Counted from the stretch's first letter, positions 44,585 through 54,148 are shown. The stretch is 64,000 nt of DNA from Saccharopolyspora shandongensis (GCF_900106995.1 NZ_FNOK01000004.1:248001-312000); one strand, 5' to 3'. Notes: generated from the letters alone by a model not told the origin. Made by a program: numbers and translations.

Positions 44585-45571
44585 GTGAGCAAAGTCCGCA
44601 AAGCCTTGCTCGGCTGCGCCGCGGTCGCCGGTGCACTGACCATCGGCGCGGCGCCCGCACTCAGCGCGGAGACCTCGGCCCCGGCCTCGACCAACGCGGC
44701 GGCACCCGTCGCCGCCTCGCCCTACCTCTACATGGGCTGGGGCAATCCGCCCAAGCCCAGCGAGGTGATGAGCGCTACCGGGATCAAGGACTTCACCCTG
44801 GCCTTCATCCTCTCCGACGGCGGCTGCAACCCGGCCTGGGACGGCAACCGCCCGCTGGACGCCGACAAGGCCGTCATCGACGAGATCCGCGCCGCCGGCG
44901 GCGACGTCGTCCCGTCCATCGGCGGCTGGGCCGGCAACAAGCTCGGCGAGTTCTGCCAGGACGCCCAGTCGCTGGCCGGCGCCTACCAGAAGGTGATCGA
45001 CACCTTCGGGCTCAAGGCCATCGACGTCGACATCGAGGCCAGCGAGTTCGAGACCCCGGCCGTGCAGGACCGGGTGCTGGAGGCCCTGAAGATCGTCAAG
45101 GAGGCCAACCCCGGCGTCCAGACGGTGGTCACCTTCCCGACGCTGGCCAGCGGCCCGAACGACGTGGGCAAGCGAATGATCGGCAAGGCCAACGAGATCG
45201 GCGCGAACGTCGACGTGTGGACGCAGATGCCGTTCAACTTCGGCGGTTCGGACATGGCGGCCGACACGATCCAGTCCACCGAGGGCCTGAAGGAGGTGCT
45301 CAAGAGCACCTTCGGCTACAGCGACGCGGAGGCCTACGCGCACGCGGGCATCTCGTCGATGAACGGCAAGACCGACGTCGGCGAGACCGTCGACCAGGCC
45401 GCGTTCCAGAAGATGGCCGACTACGCCAAGGAGAAGGGCCTCGGCCGCTTCACCTTCTGGGCGCTCAACCGGGACCGTCCGTGCAACGGCGGTGGCCCCT
45501 CCGACTCCTGCGGCGGCGTCGACCAGCAGCCGTGGGACTTCACCAAGATCGTCGCCGGCTTCCAGGGCTGA
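44585..45571 (+). CDS. Secreted GH18 chitinase
   Basis: 328 aa. A Sec signal (about residues 1-28, ending ALSA) and an Ala/Thr-rich linker precede one GH18 TIM barrel. The SIGGWAG sheet (residues near 120) and the catalytic DVDIE (IDVDIEASE, acid Glu present) identify the fold. The 45% shorter length than modular chitinases reflects the absence of a chitin-binding domain. GTG 44585 has AAGGAGG just upstream. It probably cleaves extracellular chitin or related glycans. Confidence 0.93.
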   Translation: MSKVRKALLGCAAVAGALTIGAAPALSAETSAPASTNAAAPVAASPYLYMGWGNPPKPSEVMSATGIKDFTLAFILSDGGCNPAWDGNRPLDADKAVIDEIRAAGGDVVPSIGGWAGNKLGEFCQDAQSLAGAYQKVIDTFGLKAIDVDIEASEFETPAVQDRVLEALKIVKEANPGVQTVVTFPTLASGPNDVGKRMIGKANEIGANVDVWTQMPFNFGGSDMAADTIQSTEGLKEVLKSTFGYSDAEAYAHAGISSMNGKTDVGETVDQAAFQKMADYAKEKGLGRFTFWALNRDRPCNGGGPSDSCGGVDQQPWDFTKIVAGFQG

Positions 45572-45585
45572 CCAACACCGCTAGG

Positions 45586-45675
45586 GCACCGTTCCTGCTG
45601 GCCAGTACCCGTGTGTGTTTTGTGCTGCCATGGCAGCACAAAACACACACGGGCATCTACCAGCGGAAACGGTGC
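45586..45675. repeat. 90-bp near-perfect palindrome
   Basis: Arms meet at 45630/45631. The inner 23 bp on each side (45608-45653) are perfectly complementary, and the outer arms (GCACCGTT...GCTGG against CCAGC...AACGGTGC) pair with a few mismatches. The centre is CTGCCATGGCAG and the arms carry GTGTGTGTTTTGTGC. It lies between the chitinase stop and the next gene. It could end the chitinase transcript, or be a mobile-type hairpin. Confidence 0.9.
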
Positions 45676-45735
45676 TTCTACAGGTTCGGCGTGCGGGGTG
45701 CTGCGCGGCAGTGCGTTTGGAGTACCTTCGGGCTC

Positions 45736-46023
45736 GTGGATGAGGAGACCGTGGAGCAGGTGCGGGCCGTGGTGGCGTCCATCCCGCCCGGATCGGTGCT
45801 GTCCTACGGAGACGTCGCCGAACTCGCAGGCCTTCGCTCGGCGCGCCTGGTGGGCCGCATCCTCGCCGAGGACGGCGGTGACCTGCCGTGGCACCGCGTC
45901 CTGCGCTCCAACGGCACCACCGCCGACCACCTGCGTCGCCGGCAGCTGGAACTCCTGCGAGCAGAAGGCGTCCTCGCCGACGGGGCCCGCATCGACATGC
46001 GCCGCTACCGCTGGGGCGCCTGA
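45736..46023 (+). CDS. Alkyltransferase-like protein (ATL, MGMT fold)
   Basis: 95 aa. The MGMT DNA-binding fold is visible (PPGSVLSYGDVAELAG, ARLVGRIL), but the active-site PCHR is PWHRVL, with Trp in place of the acceptor Cys. That is the ATL signature: such proteins bind O6-alkylguanine and recruit nucleotide-excision repair without dealkylation. The start is taken as GTG 45736. The counterpart in M. tuberculosis (Rv3204) is also next to adnA. Confidence 0.9.
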   Translation: MDEETVEQVRAVVASIPPGSVLSYGDVAELAGLRSARLVGRILAEDGGDLPWHRVLRSNGTTADHLRRRQLELLRAEGVLADGARIDMRRYRWGA

Positions 46024-46149
46024 CCGGGGCGGCGCGGGAATCGTCGATACCCGCCGACGCGAACACACGTCCACCGATGGCCAGGTTCTCACCCGGAAGC
46101 ACGTCCTGTTCGGACACCGACGCGGCCCTGCATCAGCCGCTGTGGACGG

Positions 46150-46971
46150 TCAGCGGGCGGCGCGCTTCGGGAGTTCGTCCGCGACGAGCCGCACCAATGA
46201 TGCGGTGCGGGCGCGGTCCGGCATCGCGTACGGCAGGCCCGCCGCGTCGATCGGCGCCGCCGTGACCGGCCCGACGCAGGCGATGAACACCTTGTCGCGC
46301 AACGCTTCCCGGAACTCCTCGCCGCGCCCGGTGCGATCCGCCCGGGCCAGCAGGTTGGTCGCGGCCGGCGCGCTGGTGAGCGGCAGCGCGTCCACCTCGC
46401 CCCGCAGCACCGCGTCGATCAACCGGTCCAATGCGGACAGGTCCACCGGATCGGTCCACCGGTAGACGGTCACCGGCACCACCTCGGCCCCCGCCGCCCG
46501 CAACGCTTCGCGGAACCGCAGCATCGGATCGCCGTGCACCTGGAGCACGACCCGCTTCCCAGCGAGATCGCGCGCCAGCAGGTGCTCCAAGACCTCCGCG
46601 GACTCCTCCGACGGCGAGGTCCAGGACTCGACCAACCCGGCACCGCGCACCGCGCCACGGGCTTTCGCGCCCCGCGCAAGGACCTCGGCCGAACGCAGGT
46701 GCGCCAGCAGCCGGTCACCGATGCCGGCGTGCTGCGCCGCCTCGATCCAGCCCCGGAACCCGACACCGGTGACCGCCACCGCGTAGTCGACCGGCGCCGC
46801 GAGGACTTCCTCGGTCGCCGCGGCCAGCTCGCCGTCCTCGGGCAGCGGCACCGTGTGCATCGCCGCCCCGAAGAGCACGCGAGCACCGCGGCGGGTGAAC
46901 AACGCCCCGATCTCGGCGGCCTTTCGCTCCGCAGTAACGCCGACGGTGAAGCCGCTCAACACTCCCTGCAC
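46150..46971 (-). CDS. Uroporphyrinogen-III synthase (HemD) family protein
   Basis: 273 aa from GTG 46971. Two-domain HemD fold with TVGVTAERKA, YAVAVTGVGFRGWIEAA, ALPLTSAPAATNLL and FIACVGPVTAAPI. It lacks the C-terminal winged helix found in the actinobacterial HemD-HTH regulators such as NnaR, and no haem-biosynthesis gene is nearby. So either a stand-alone synthase or a regulator-derived copy is possible. Confidence 0.8.
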   Translation of the reverse strand: MQGVLSGFTVGVTAERKAAEIGALFTRRGARVLFGAAMHTVPLPEDGELAAATEEVLAAPVDYAVAVTGVGFRGWIEAAQHAGIGDRLLAHLRSAEVLARGAKARGAVRGAGLVESWTSPSEESAEVLEHLLARDLAGKRVVLQVHGDPMLRFREALRAAGAEVVPVTVYRWTDPVDLSALDRLIDAVLRGEVDALPLTSAPAATNLLARADRTGRGEEFREALRDKVFIACVGPVTAAPIDAAGLPYAMPDRARTASLVRLVADELPKRAAR

Positions 46972-47014
46972 CGCACAATCGTCACACAAGCCCGGCCTCG
47001 GGCAGGGCAACCGG

Positions 47015-47812
47015 TCAGAGGACTTCGAGGACCATCTGCGAAGCGCGTTCCAGGCCCGTCAGGGTCTGCGACGACGAGCGCGGGTGCAGCGCGTGCACCG
47101 CGAGCCGGAACAGCAGGGCCCGCAGCAGGGCCTGCGGCCACTCGGACAGGTGCGACCAACGCTCCACGATGGCCGGATCGGCCCCGCCCCACGCCAGGGC
47201 GTCGATCACCGCCACCGCCGCGGCCCACTCGGCGGGCCGCCAGTACGGGTTGAAGTCGATGATGCCGGGTGCCACGTCCTCGGCGAACAGCACGTTGCCG
47301 AACAGGTCCCCGTGCACCACCTGCGGGCGGAGGTCGACCTCCCGCCGCGACCCGGCGAGCACGGCGTAGAGCCGACCGCCCTTCTCCTGCGGCAGCACGT
47401 AATCCTCTTCGCCCCAGGCCATCCGGTCGGCCAGCGCGTAGATGTCCTGCCGCGCCTGCAGGAACCGCGGCCGGGCCAGGAACCGGCTCGCCGAGTGCAG
47501 CCGCAGCGACATGGCCACCACGTCGTCGTGCCGCGGCTCGGCCTGACCTTCGAGGTTCCGGCTGGCCGACCAGCCGGACACCACCCAGCGCCCATCGGTG
47601 GAGCGCACCGGGCGGGACACCCGCACGTCGTCGGGTTCCAGCAGGTCCAGCGTCTGCGCCACCCACGCCGCCTCGGCGGTGTTCGCGGCCGGCTTGAGCA
47701 CGATCTCGCCGCACCGCCAGGCGACCGCGCCGTCCAGCGGCTCGGGTTCTTCGACGCGCGCGCCGAATGCCGCTCGCACGTGCGGCGGTGGCGGATCCGG
47801 CGTATGAGTCAC
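47015..47812 (-). CDS. TIGR02569-family protein, phosphotransferase-like fold
   Basis: 265 aa, soluble. The C-terminal half has VVHGDLFGNVLFAE followed by PGIIDFNPYWRPAEWA, the catalytic-loop and metal-loop pattern of aminoglycoside-phosphotransferase-like kinases. The remaining motifs match the actinobacterial TIGR02569 family (Rv3205c-like). Substrate unknown. It lies between moeZ and the HemD-like gene on the same strand. Confidence 0.85.
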   Translation of the reverse strand: MTHTPDPPPPHVRAAFGARVEEPEPLDGAVAWRCGEIVLKPAANTAEAAWVAQTLDLLEPDDVRVSRPVRSTDGRWVVSGWSASRNLEGQAEPRHDDVVAMSLRLHSASRFLARPRFLQARQDIYALADRMAWGEEDYVLPQEKGGRLYAVLAGSRREVDLRPQVVHGDLFGNVLFAEDVAPGIIDFNPYWRPAEWAAAVAVIDALAWGGADPAIVERWSHLSEWPQALLRALLFRLAVHALHPRSSSQTLTGLERASQMVLEVL

Positions 47813-47915
47813 GGGCGTGACGCTACCTAAATGATCGCGATTTCCGTAGCAGGCACTCCGCGCGCCGCATCCGATCCCGCGATTTCGCGACTACCGTGAT
47901 GTCTTTTCGGACGAC

Positions 47916-47949
47916 GAACCCGCTCCGCACCGAGGCGCGGAGCGGGTTC
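47916..47949 (-). terminator. Terminator of moeZ
   Basis: A perfect 13-bp stem (GAACCCGCTCCGC and complement, 8-nt loop) begins 10 bp past the moeZ stop. On the minus strand GTCGTCCGAAAAG follows; the U tract is poor. Confidence 0.65.
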
Positions 47950-47959
47950 GGGATTCCGC

Positions 47960-49132
47960 CTAGTACGTCGGCAGGCTCGGGTCGACCTGGTTGGCCCAGC
48001 CGAGCACGCCGCCGCCGACGTGCACCGCGTCGGAGAAGCCCGCCTTGTGCAGCGCCGCCAGCGCCTCCGCCGAACGCCCGCCGGACTTGCAGTGCAGGAC
48101 GATCTTGCGGTCCTGCGGCAGCTCGGACAGCGCCTCACCGGAGAGGATGCGGTCCTTCGGGATCAGCTTCGAGCCCTCGATCTTGACGATCTCGTACTCG
48201 TGCGGCTCCCGGACGTCGATCAGCTCGAACTTCTCGCCCCGGTCGAACATGTCCTTGAGCTCGCGCGGGGTGATCGTGCTGTTCACCGCCGCCTGCTGGG
48301 CATCCCCGGAGAGCACGCCGCAGAACGCCTCGTAGTCGATCAGCTCGGTGATCGGCGTGGCGTTCGGGTCCTTGCGGATCTTGACCGTGCGGTAGCTCAT
48401 CTCCAGCGCGTCGTAGATCATCAGGCGGCCCAGCAGGGTCTCGCCGATGCCGGTGATCAGCTTGATGGCCTCGTTGACCATGATCGAGCCGATCGACGCG
48501 CACAGCACACCCAGCACGCCGCCCTCGGCGCAGGACGGCACCATGCCGGGCGGCGGCGGCTCGGGGTACAGGTCGCGGTAGTTCGGGCCTTGCTCCGCCC
48601 AGAAGACGCTGGCCTGGCCCTCGAAGCGGAAGATCGACCCCCACACGTACGGCTTGCCGAGCAGCACCGCGGCGTCGTTCACCAGGTAGCGGGTGGCGAA
48701 GTTGTCCGTGCCGTCCAGGATCAGGTCGTAGTCGCGGAAGATGTCGAGCGCGTTCTCCGACGTCAGGTGCGTCTGGTGCAGGTTCACCTTGACGAACGGG
48801 TTGATCTCGGCGATCGAGTCGCGGGCCGATTCCGCCTTGGGCCGCCCGAGGTCGGACTGCCCGTGGATGACCTGGCGGTGCAGGTTCGACTCGTCGACCT
48901 CGTCGAACTCCACGATGCCGAGCGTGCCGACCCCGGCCGCGGCCAGGTACAGCAGCGCCGGGCTGCCGAGTCCGCCGGCGCCGACCACCAGCACCTTGGC
49001 GTTCTTCAGCCGCTTCTGCCCGTCCATCCCGACGTCCGGGATGATCAGGTGGCGGCTGTAGCGCGCGACCTCTTCCTTGGTCAGCTCCGACGCCGGTTCG
49101 ACCAGCGGCGGCAGCGACGATGCGCCGGACAT
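47960..49132 (-). CDS. moeZ: Adenylyltransferase/sulfurtransferase MoeZ
   Basis: 390 aa. The N-terminal ThiF/MoeB adenylation domain (VVGAGGLGSPALLYLAAAGVG) is followed by YLVNDAAVLLGKPYVWGSIFRFEG. A C-terminal rhodanese domain has the active Cys in VLHCKSGGRSAEA. It adenylates and sulfurates sulfur-carrier proteins for thiosugar, molybdopterin and cysteine pathways. Rv3206c is the counterpart. Confidence 0.95.
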   Translation of the reverse strand: MSGASSLPPLVEPASELTKEEVARYSRHLIIPDVGMDGQKRLKNAKVLVVGAGGLGSPALLYLAAAGVGTLGIVEFDEVDESNLHRQVIHGQSDLGRPKAESARDSIAEINPFVKVNLHQTHLTSENALDIFRDYDLILDGTDNFATRYLVNDAAVLLGKPYVWGSIFRFEGQASVFWAEQGPNYRDLYPEPPPPGMVPSCAEGGVLGVLCASIGSIMVNEAIKLITGIGETLLGRLMIYDALEMSYRTVKIRKDPNATPITELIDYEAFCGVLSGDAQQAAVNSTITPRELKDMFDRGEKFELIDVREPHEYEIVKIEGSKLIPKDRILSGEALSELPQDRKIVLHCKSGGRSAEALAALHKAGFSDAVHVGGGVLGWANQVDPSLPTY

Positions 49133-49313
49133 TCCCAGCTCCTCCTCAATGGTCGGTGCCTGCTGCTCTCGGAGCTTGGCAGCGGCACCTCAAGCGTCCC
49201 CGAAGGGCACCCGAACAGGGCCTCACGGAATCTGCAACGCAAGACTCCCCGATGGGCTTCCGCAACCCAAACTACTCCCACGATCCGGGACGAACGGGCC
49301 CGCGAAGATCGGG

Positions 49314-50378
49314 TCAGCTTCCGGCCGTCGGGAACGGCCAGGCGTTGTACTTGCAGACGAAGCCGTCGGCCGGGATGTCGGTGCCCTGGTCGGCGATCTT
49401 GTTCAGCTCGTGCAGCTCGTTGTTGGACACGCTGAACGACTGCTGCATCATCACCGGCGCCAGCCCGCCCTGCACCGGGCAGCCGACGTGCTTGTTGCCG
49501 AAGACGTGCCCGACCTCGTGGTTGATCGCGTAGCGCTGGTAGTTGCCGATGTCGCCCTCGAACGACACCGCGCCGCGCACCCAGCGGGCGCCGTTGAGGT
49601 AGACCATGTCGCCCTTGCGGCACGAGCTGTCGTAGGGCACGCCGTTGCTGTAGTCGCAGGCCTCGCGCGCGGTCTGCTGGCTGACCAGGATGACCCGGAA
49701 GTCCGGCCGCGGACCGCCGGCGTCCACGCGCTGCAGCGAGATCCCGCCGCCCTGCGGGTTGGTCCAGCTGCGCGGATCGGACAGCGTGGCCTGCACCAGG
49801 TTGCCGAACTCGACGTTCGGGTTGCCGATCTGGACGCCGACCTCGATCTCGACGGTGTACCGGTAGAGCTGGCCCGAACCGATCACCTCGGACGTCCCGG
49901 GCAGCACCTGGAAGGTGCGCGCGCCGGTCTCCGGGATCTTTCCACCGACGGGCGGCAGGTCGGCGGAGAACAGCGCGGGGTTGAAGGTCTGCCCCGGTGG
50001 CGCCTCGGTGACGATCGGCTCGGCGGGCGAGTCCGGGGCGATCGGGTCGAGCAGCTCGGTGGCCGAGCCGTCCCCGGAGGGCCGGACGGTCTGGAACACG
50101 ACGAGTGCGCTGACCGCGATCAGCAGCGGCAGCGCGTAGATCCGCCAGCCGTAGCGCGCGTGGACTCCCCGGCGACGCCGCCGGGGCCGCACGTCATCGT
50201 CACGCTCGTCCGCGTCGTCGGCGTGCTCGGGCTCCGGCGACGGCTCGGAGACGGGATTCCAAGAGGCGGCCAGCGGCTCGCCGCGGCGACGGTCCTCGGA
50301 GCCTGTGCGAGCGCTCGCCCGCCTCGCCGGTCGGCGGTCGGACGCGGAGGCACGAGATCGCTGCGGCGGACGATTCAC
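49314..50378 (-). CDS. DUF3152 membrane-anchored metzincin-like protein
   Basis: 354 aa. An Arg/Asp-rich cytoplasmic N-terminus leads to one TM (IYALPLLIAVSALVVF) and an exported domain. The zinc motif HEVGHVFGNKH (HExxHxxGxxH type) is present, with CPVQGGLAPVMMQQ after it. This fits the actinobacterial DUF3152 family (Rv3207c-like). Substrate unknown. Confidence 0.88.
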   Translation of the reverse strand: MNRPPQRSRASASDRRPARRASARTGSEDRRRGEPLAASWNPVSEPSPEPEHADDADERDDDVRPRRRRRGVHARYGWRIYALPLLIAVSALVVFQTVRPSGDGSATELLDPIAPDSPAEPIVTEAPPGQTFNPALFSADLPPVGGKIPETGARTFQVLPGTSEVIGSGQLYRYTVEIEVGVQIGNPNVEFGNLVQATLSDPRSWTNPQGGGISLQRVDAGGPRPDFRVILVSQQTAREACDYSNGVPYDSSCRKGDMVYLNGARWVRGAVSFEGDIGNYQRYAINHEVGHVFGNKHVGCPVQGGLAPVMMQQSFSVSNNELHELNKIADQGTDIPADGFVCKYNAWPFPTAGS

Positions 50379-50475
50379 CCTCTAAGCGTGCCACAGGCCC
50401 TACGGCACCTCAGGCAAACACCGGCCACTCCGAATGACCGCAATACCTGGGGCCACTCGGAGCAACGCGAACCGG

Positions 50476-51504
50476 TCACCACCGGGAGCCGGCCTGCACC
50501 AACCCGAGGAACGCGCGGGCGACCACCCGTGGCCGCTCCATCTGGGCAACGTGGCCCGTTCGTGGCAGCACGAGGAGCCGGCCGCGCGGCAGCAGGTTCG
50601 CGGTGCGCGGCGCCTTGCGAACGGTCACGACCCGGTCGGCGCTACCCCACACGACCAGCGACGGAGCATCGATCTCGGGCAGCCGTCGCCACAGCGAGCG
50701 CGCGGGCGAGACGAGCCAGGAGCGCAGCAGCTCCACGGTGGTCCGGCCCAGCGCCGGGCCGGACCACGGCAGCCGGCTGCGCTCCTCGAACTCCGCGACC
50801 GCCTCGGCGAGCCGGTGCGGCGGCACCGCGTCCGGCTCGGCGAAGCACAGCCGCATCAGCTGCTCGGTCCGGGCGGCCGGCGGCACCATCGCCAGCTCGC
50901 GACGCGTGCGGTTGCCGAGGACCGGCACCATCGCCACCGCGATCCGCGGATCGGACAGCCGCCGCGGATCCAGTCGCAGGTCGGGCATGGCCGGCGAGAT
51001 CAACACCAGCGACTCGACCAGGTCCGGCCGCAGCGCCGCCACCTCGATGGCCACCGCGGCGCCGAAGGAGTTCCCGGACAGGTGCACCGGCCCGGCGTCG
51101 AGCTGCTCCAGGAACCGGATCACCACGTCCGCGTTCGCCTGGCGGGTGAAGGCATACCCCGGCGGCGGCTCGGAGCGCCCGAAACCGGGCAGGTCCAGCG
51201 CGATGCTGCGCATCCGCCCGGCGAGCAATCCGGCCAGATCGGTCCAGTTCGTCGACGAACCGGCCAGCCCGTGCAGGTGCACCGCCGTCGGCGCCAGCGG
51301 CGACGGCCCCGGCGTCTCCCGCAGGTGCAGCCGCAGCGGGCCCCAGCGGGTGGTCAGTTCGGTGTGCCGGCCCGGCGGCGGCTTCGCCGCGAGGTCGATC
51401 GGCGGGACGCCATCGGCCACCAGCGGTACCCACGTCAGGTCTGATCGGCCCAGCCTGGATCGGCGGTGCGGCGGAGTGGCGGACGTAGTCGTGGTCACAC
51501 CCAC
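50476..51504 (-). CDS. Alpha/beta hydrolase
   Basis: 342 aa from GTG 51504. The nucleophile elbow GNSFGAAVAIE holds the Ser, with HGLAGSSTNW as the oxyanion motif, GFGRSEPP and a late GHVAQMERP providing the catalytic His. Probably a lipase/esterase or epoxide-hydrolase-like enzyme. It is divergent from the TetR gene at 51626, with an operator-like palindrome between them. Confidence 0.88.
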   Translation of the reverse strand: MGVTTTTSATPPHRRSRLGRSDLTWVPLVADGVPPIDLAAKPPPGRHTELTTRWGPLRLHLRETPGPSPLAPTAVHLHGLAGSSTNWTDLAGLLAGRMRSIALDLPGFGRSEPPPGYAFTRQANADVVIRFLEQLDAGPVHLSGNSFGAAVAIEVAALRPDLVESLVLISPAMPDLRLDPRRLSDPRIAVAMVPVLGNRTRRELAMVPPAARTEQLMRLCFAEPDAVPPHRLAEAVAEFEERSRLPWSGPALGRTTVELLRSWLVSPARSLWRRLPEIDAPSLVVWGSADRVVTVRKAPRTANLLPRGRLLVLPRTGHVAQMERPRVVARAFLGLVQAGSRW

Positions 51505-51543
51505 AGCATGGCTGCCCGCCTGAGCCCGGATTTCGCTACCTGC

Positions 51544-51561
51544 CTCTACCGGCGAGTAGAG
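51544..51561. promoter_or_regulatory. Operator-like palindrome, TetR/hydrolase intergenic
   Basis: CTCTAC and GTAGAG flank 6 bp between the divergent hydrolase and TetR genes. A single short palindrome, so the assignment is tentative. Confidence 0.35.
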
Positions 51562-51625
51562 TCATGCCCCACTGGGGGCCGGAGGGCCGCCGAGCGCGAG
51601 TGGAAGGAATCGGGTGGAGGCGAGG

Positions 51626-52246
51626 ATGACCGAGACCGCGCAGCCGAGCCGAGGTGTCCGGTTGCCCCGCGACGCACGCCGGGCACAGCTGCTCGAAGCG
51701 GCTCAGCACGTTTTCGTGCACAACGGCTACCACGCGGCGGCGATGGACGACATCGCGGAGCGCGCGGGAGTCAGCAAGCCGGTCCTCTACCAGCACTTTC
51801 CGGGCAAGCTGGAGCTCTACCTGGCGCTGCTGGAGACGCACGGCAACGAGCTGGTGCGCCGGGTCCGCGAGGCCATCGCGTCCACGTCGGACAACAAGCA
51901 GCGGGTGCGGGCCGCGATCGGCGCGCTGTACGAGTTCGTGGCCGGCGAGGGGCAGGCGTTCCGGCTGGTCTTCGAGTCGGACCTGCGCGGCGAGCCGGCC
52001 GTGGAGAAGGCCGTGGAGGGCGCCCTGTCCGGGTGCATCGACGCGATCACCGAGGCGGTGACGGCGGACGCCGGGCTGGACGCGGAGCGCGCGCGGCTGC
52101 TGGCGGTGGGCCTGGTCGGCCTGAGCCAGGTGACGGCGCGCTACTGGCTGGACGCCCGGGAGACGATCTCCCGCGACGAAGCGGTGAGCCTGATGTCCAC
52201 CCTGGCCTGGAAGGGCCTCGCGGGCTTCCCCCTCCAGAACCCCTGA
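51626..52246 (+). CDS. TetR-family transcriptional regulator
   Basis: 206 aa. The helix-turn-helix (RRAQLLEAAQHVFVHNGYHAAAMDDIAERAGVSKPVLYQHFPGK, in shorter blocks LLEAAQ...YQHF) begins near residue 15. The rest is the helical ligand-binding domain. GGAGGCGAGG precedes ATG 51626. Rv3208 is the counterpart at this place. The ligand is unknown. Confidence 0.91.
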   Translation: MTETAQPSRGVRLPRDARRAQLLEAAQHVFVHNGYHAAAMDDIAERAGVSKPVLYQHFPGKLELYLALLETHGNELVRRVREAIASTSDNKQRVRAAIGALYEFVAGEGQAFRLVFESDLRGEPAVEKAVEGALSGCIDAITEAVTADAGLDAERARLLAVGLVGLSQVTARYWLDARETISRDEAVSLMSTLAWKGLAGFPLQNP

Positions 52247-52304
52247 TCGTCCACCCGCGATCGCGGCAGGTCCCGACTTCCACGGAAATCGCGGAAGGAC
52301 CAGG

Positions 52305-53219
52305 TCAGCGGAGCGCGCGGGTGACGAGTTCCGCGATGCGGGCGGTCACCTCGTCGGCCCTTTCCAGCGGCAGCATGTGCCCGGCACCGGCGTAGATCAG
52401 CAGTTTGGCGTCCGGCAGGGCGTCCGCGATGCGCCGAGCGTGCGAGTGCGGCGTCAGGCGGTCGGACAGCCCGGACAGCACGACTGTCGGGATCGACCGC
52501 AACGCCGCGAGCGCGCCGTGCCGCTCGTGGTCGGCCAGGGCCTGCCGGTAGGCGGCCATGTTCGCCGGGTGGCAGGCCGCGACCCAGTCCGCGGTGGCGG
52601 CCACGTCGGTGGCCTCGGGACTCCGGCCGAACAGCAGCCAGCGCATCCCCGGCCGCAGCCAGGACGACTGCGGGACCAGCCGCTTCCCGCGCGAGGCCGC
52701 GAGCCGCTTGCGGAACGCCTGCTCGCCCCGGTTGGCGACGGCCGCGACCGGCCTGGGCAGGCCGAGGGTCGGCGTCACCAGGCCGCCCGCCGAGGTCGCC
52801 ACCAGCGCCACCGCCGCGATCCGCCGCGCGAACAGCTCCGGGTGCTGCTCCGCGAAGGCCATGATCGTCATGCCGCCCATCGAGTGCCCGGCGAGCACGA
52901 CCGGCCCCTTCGGGGCTCGCTCCGCGATCAGCTCCGCCAGGTCGTCCGCGCACTGCCGGATGCTCGCGCTCCCCGGCTGCGCCGGGTCGCTCTCGCCGTG
53001 CCCCCGCAGGTCGAACCGCAGGGTCCGCAGCGGCGTCCCGGCCGCCTTCGGCAGGCCGTCCGCCACCCGGTCCCAGGAGTGCTTGGTCAGGGTCCACCCG
53101 TGCACCAGGACGACGGTGATCGGCGCGTCGGCGGGGCCTTCGTCGACCACCCGCAACCGGGTTCCGTCGCTGGTCGTGAACTCTTCGGCGGTCATCGTGC
53201 GCAAGGTTTCGCCCCTCAT
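52305..53219 (-). CDS. Alpha/beta hydrolase coupled to an AurF-type gene
   Basis: 304 aa. The oxyanion motif HGWTLTKHSWD, the nucleophile elbow GHSMGGMTIMAF, an FDLRGHGESD strand and GAGHMLPLE with the catalytic His are all visible. ATG 53219 overlaps the stop of the upstream AurF gene as ATGA. Together the two may act on one hydrophobic substrate, under the divergent TetR. The substrate is not evident. Confidence 0.9.
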   Translation of the reverse strand: MRGETLRTMTAEEFTTSDGTRLRVVDEGPADAPITVVLVHGWTLTKHSWDRVADGLPKAAGTPLRTLRFDLRGHGESDPAQPGSASIRQCADDLAELIAERAPKGPVVLAGHSMGGMTIMAFAEQHPELFARRIAAVALVATSAGGLVTPTLGLPRPVAAVANRGEQAFRKRLAASRGKRLVPQSSWLRPGMRWLLFGRSPEATDVAATADWVAACHPANMAAYRQALADHERHGALAALRSIPTVVLSGLSDRLTPHSHARRIADALPDAKLLIYAGAGHMLPLERADEVTARIAELVTRALR

Positions 53220-54115
53220 CGGATCAGCTGTGCCTTCTTCCACCAGCGCATGCCCGGCTTGCCGACCAGTCCGGCCTCGTCCAGGAACGCCATGATCTTC
53301 TCGCCACCCCAGTGCAGGGTGTCCAGGAAGTTGGAGTTGGCCCACGCCGCCTGGTAGCCGTCGCGCGGCCGGATCCCGACCGCCTTGTAGACGTGCGGGT
53401 TGATGAGGCTGAGGCAGACGCAGTACGACACGAGCGCGGTCCAGTACTGGTGGTAGGCGCGCTCGGCGGCGTTGCACTCGGCCATCCGGCGGACCACCTC
53501 TTCGCGGGCGAAGGTGACGTGCCGGGCCTCTTCGAGCACGTGGATGCGGTTGACCATGCGCACCAGCGGCTGGACGTCCTCGTCGTACATCTGGTCGCGC
53601 TGGAAGCGGTCCAGGATCTCCTCGGCCACCAGGATCGACGCGTAGGCGGAGGGGCCGCGCAGCACGGCGGGCAGGATCCGGCCGCCGCGGTGCAGCAGCG
53701 GCAGCGGCCCGTAGGCGGGCGCGCCGATGCGGTCGACGGCCTTGGCGAACATGGTGGAGTGCCGGCATTCGTCGGCGACCTCGGTGAGCGCGTACTGGGC
53801 GTGGTTGGTGCGCGGGTCGGAGTTGTAGAACTCCTTGAGCAGCATCTGCATGAGCAGCACCTCGAACCACAGGCCGTTCGAGGCGATGCTGGCGAACTCG
53901 TGCTTGGTCAGCTCGATGCGCTGTTCCTCGCTGAGCCGGTCCCAGAGGTGCGTGCCGTAGAGCGAGCTGCGCTTGAACGGGATGTAGGGCTTGCCTTCGG
54001 CCAGCGGCGCGTCCCAGTCGACGTCGACCTCGGGGTCGTAGCTGTTCCGGGCGGACGAATTCAGCAGCCGTGCGGCCGTCTTCTCGCGGTCGTTGACCTG
54101 CAGGGCCCTGCTCAT
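53216..54115 (-). CDS. AurF-family diiron oxygenase
   Basis: 299 aa. The non-haem diiron ligands appear as EFASIASNGLWFEVLLMQ, DECRH (ADECRHSTMF), EEILDRFQRD and EEARHVTFAREE. This family includes the p-aminobenzoate N-oxygenase AurF. The protein has no signal peptide. It is divergently placed from a TetR gene with tandem palindromes between. The substrate is unknown. Confidence 0.88.
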   Translation of the reverse strand: MSRALQVNDREKTAARLLNSSARNSYDPEVDVDWDAPLAEGKPYIPFKRSSLYGTHLWDRLSEEQRIELTKHEFASIASNGLWFEVLLMQMLLKEFYNSDPRTNHAQYALTEVADECRHSTMFAKAVDRIGAPAYGPLPLLHRGGRILPAVLRGPSAYASILVAEEILDRFQRDQMYDEDVQPLVRMVNRIHVLEEARHVTFAREEVVRRMAECNAAERAYHQYWTALVSYCVCLSLINPHVYKAVGIRPRDGYQAAWANSNFLDTLHWGGEKIMAFLDEAGLVGKPGMRWWKKAQLIR

Positions 54116-54148
54116 CCGGCGATCACCCTCCCGGCATCGAGATTGCGT

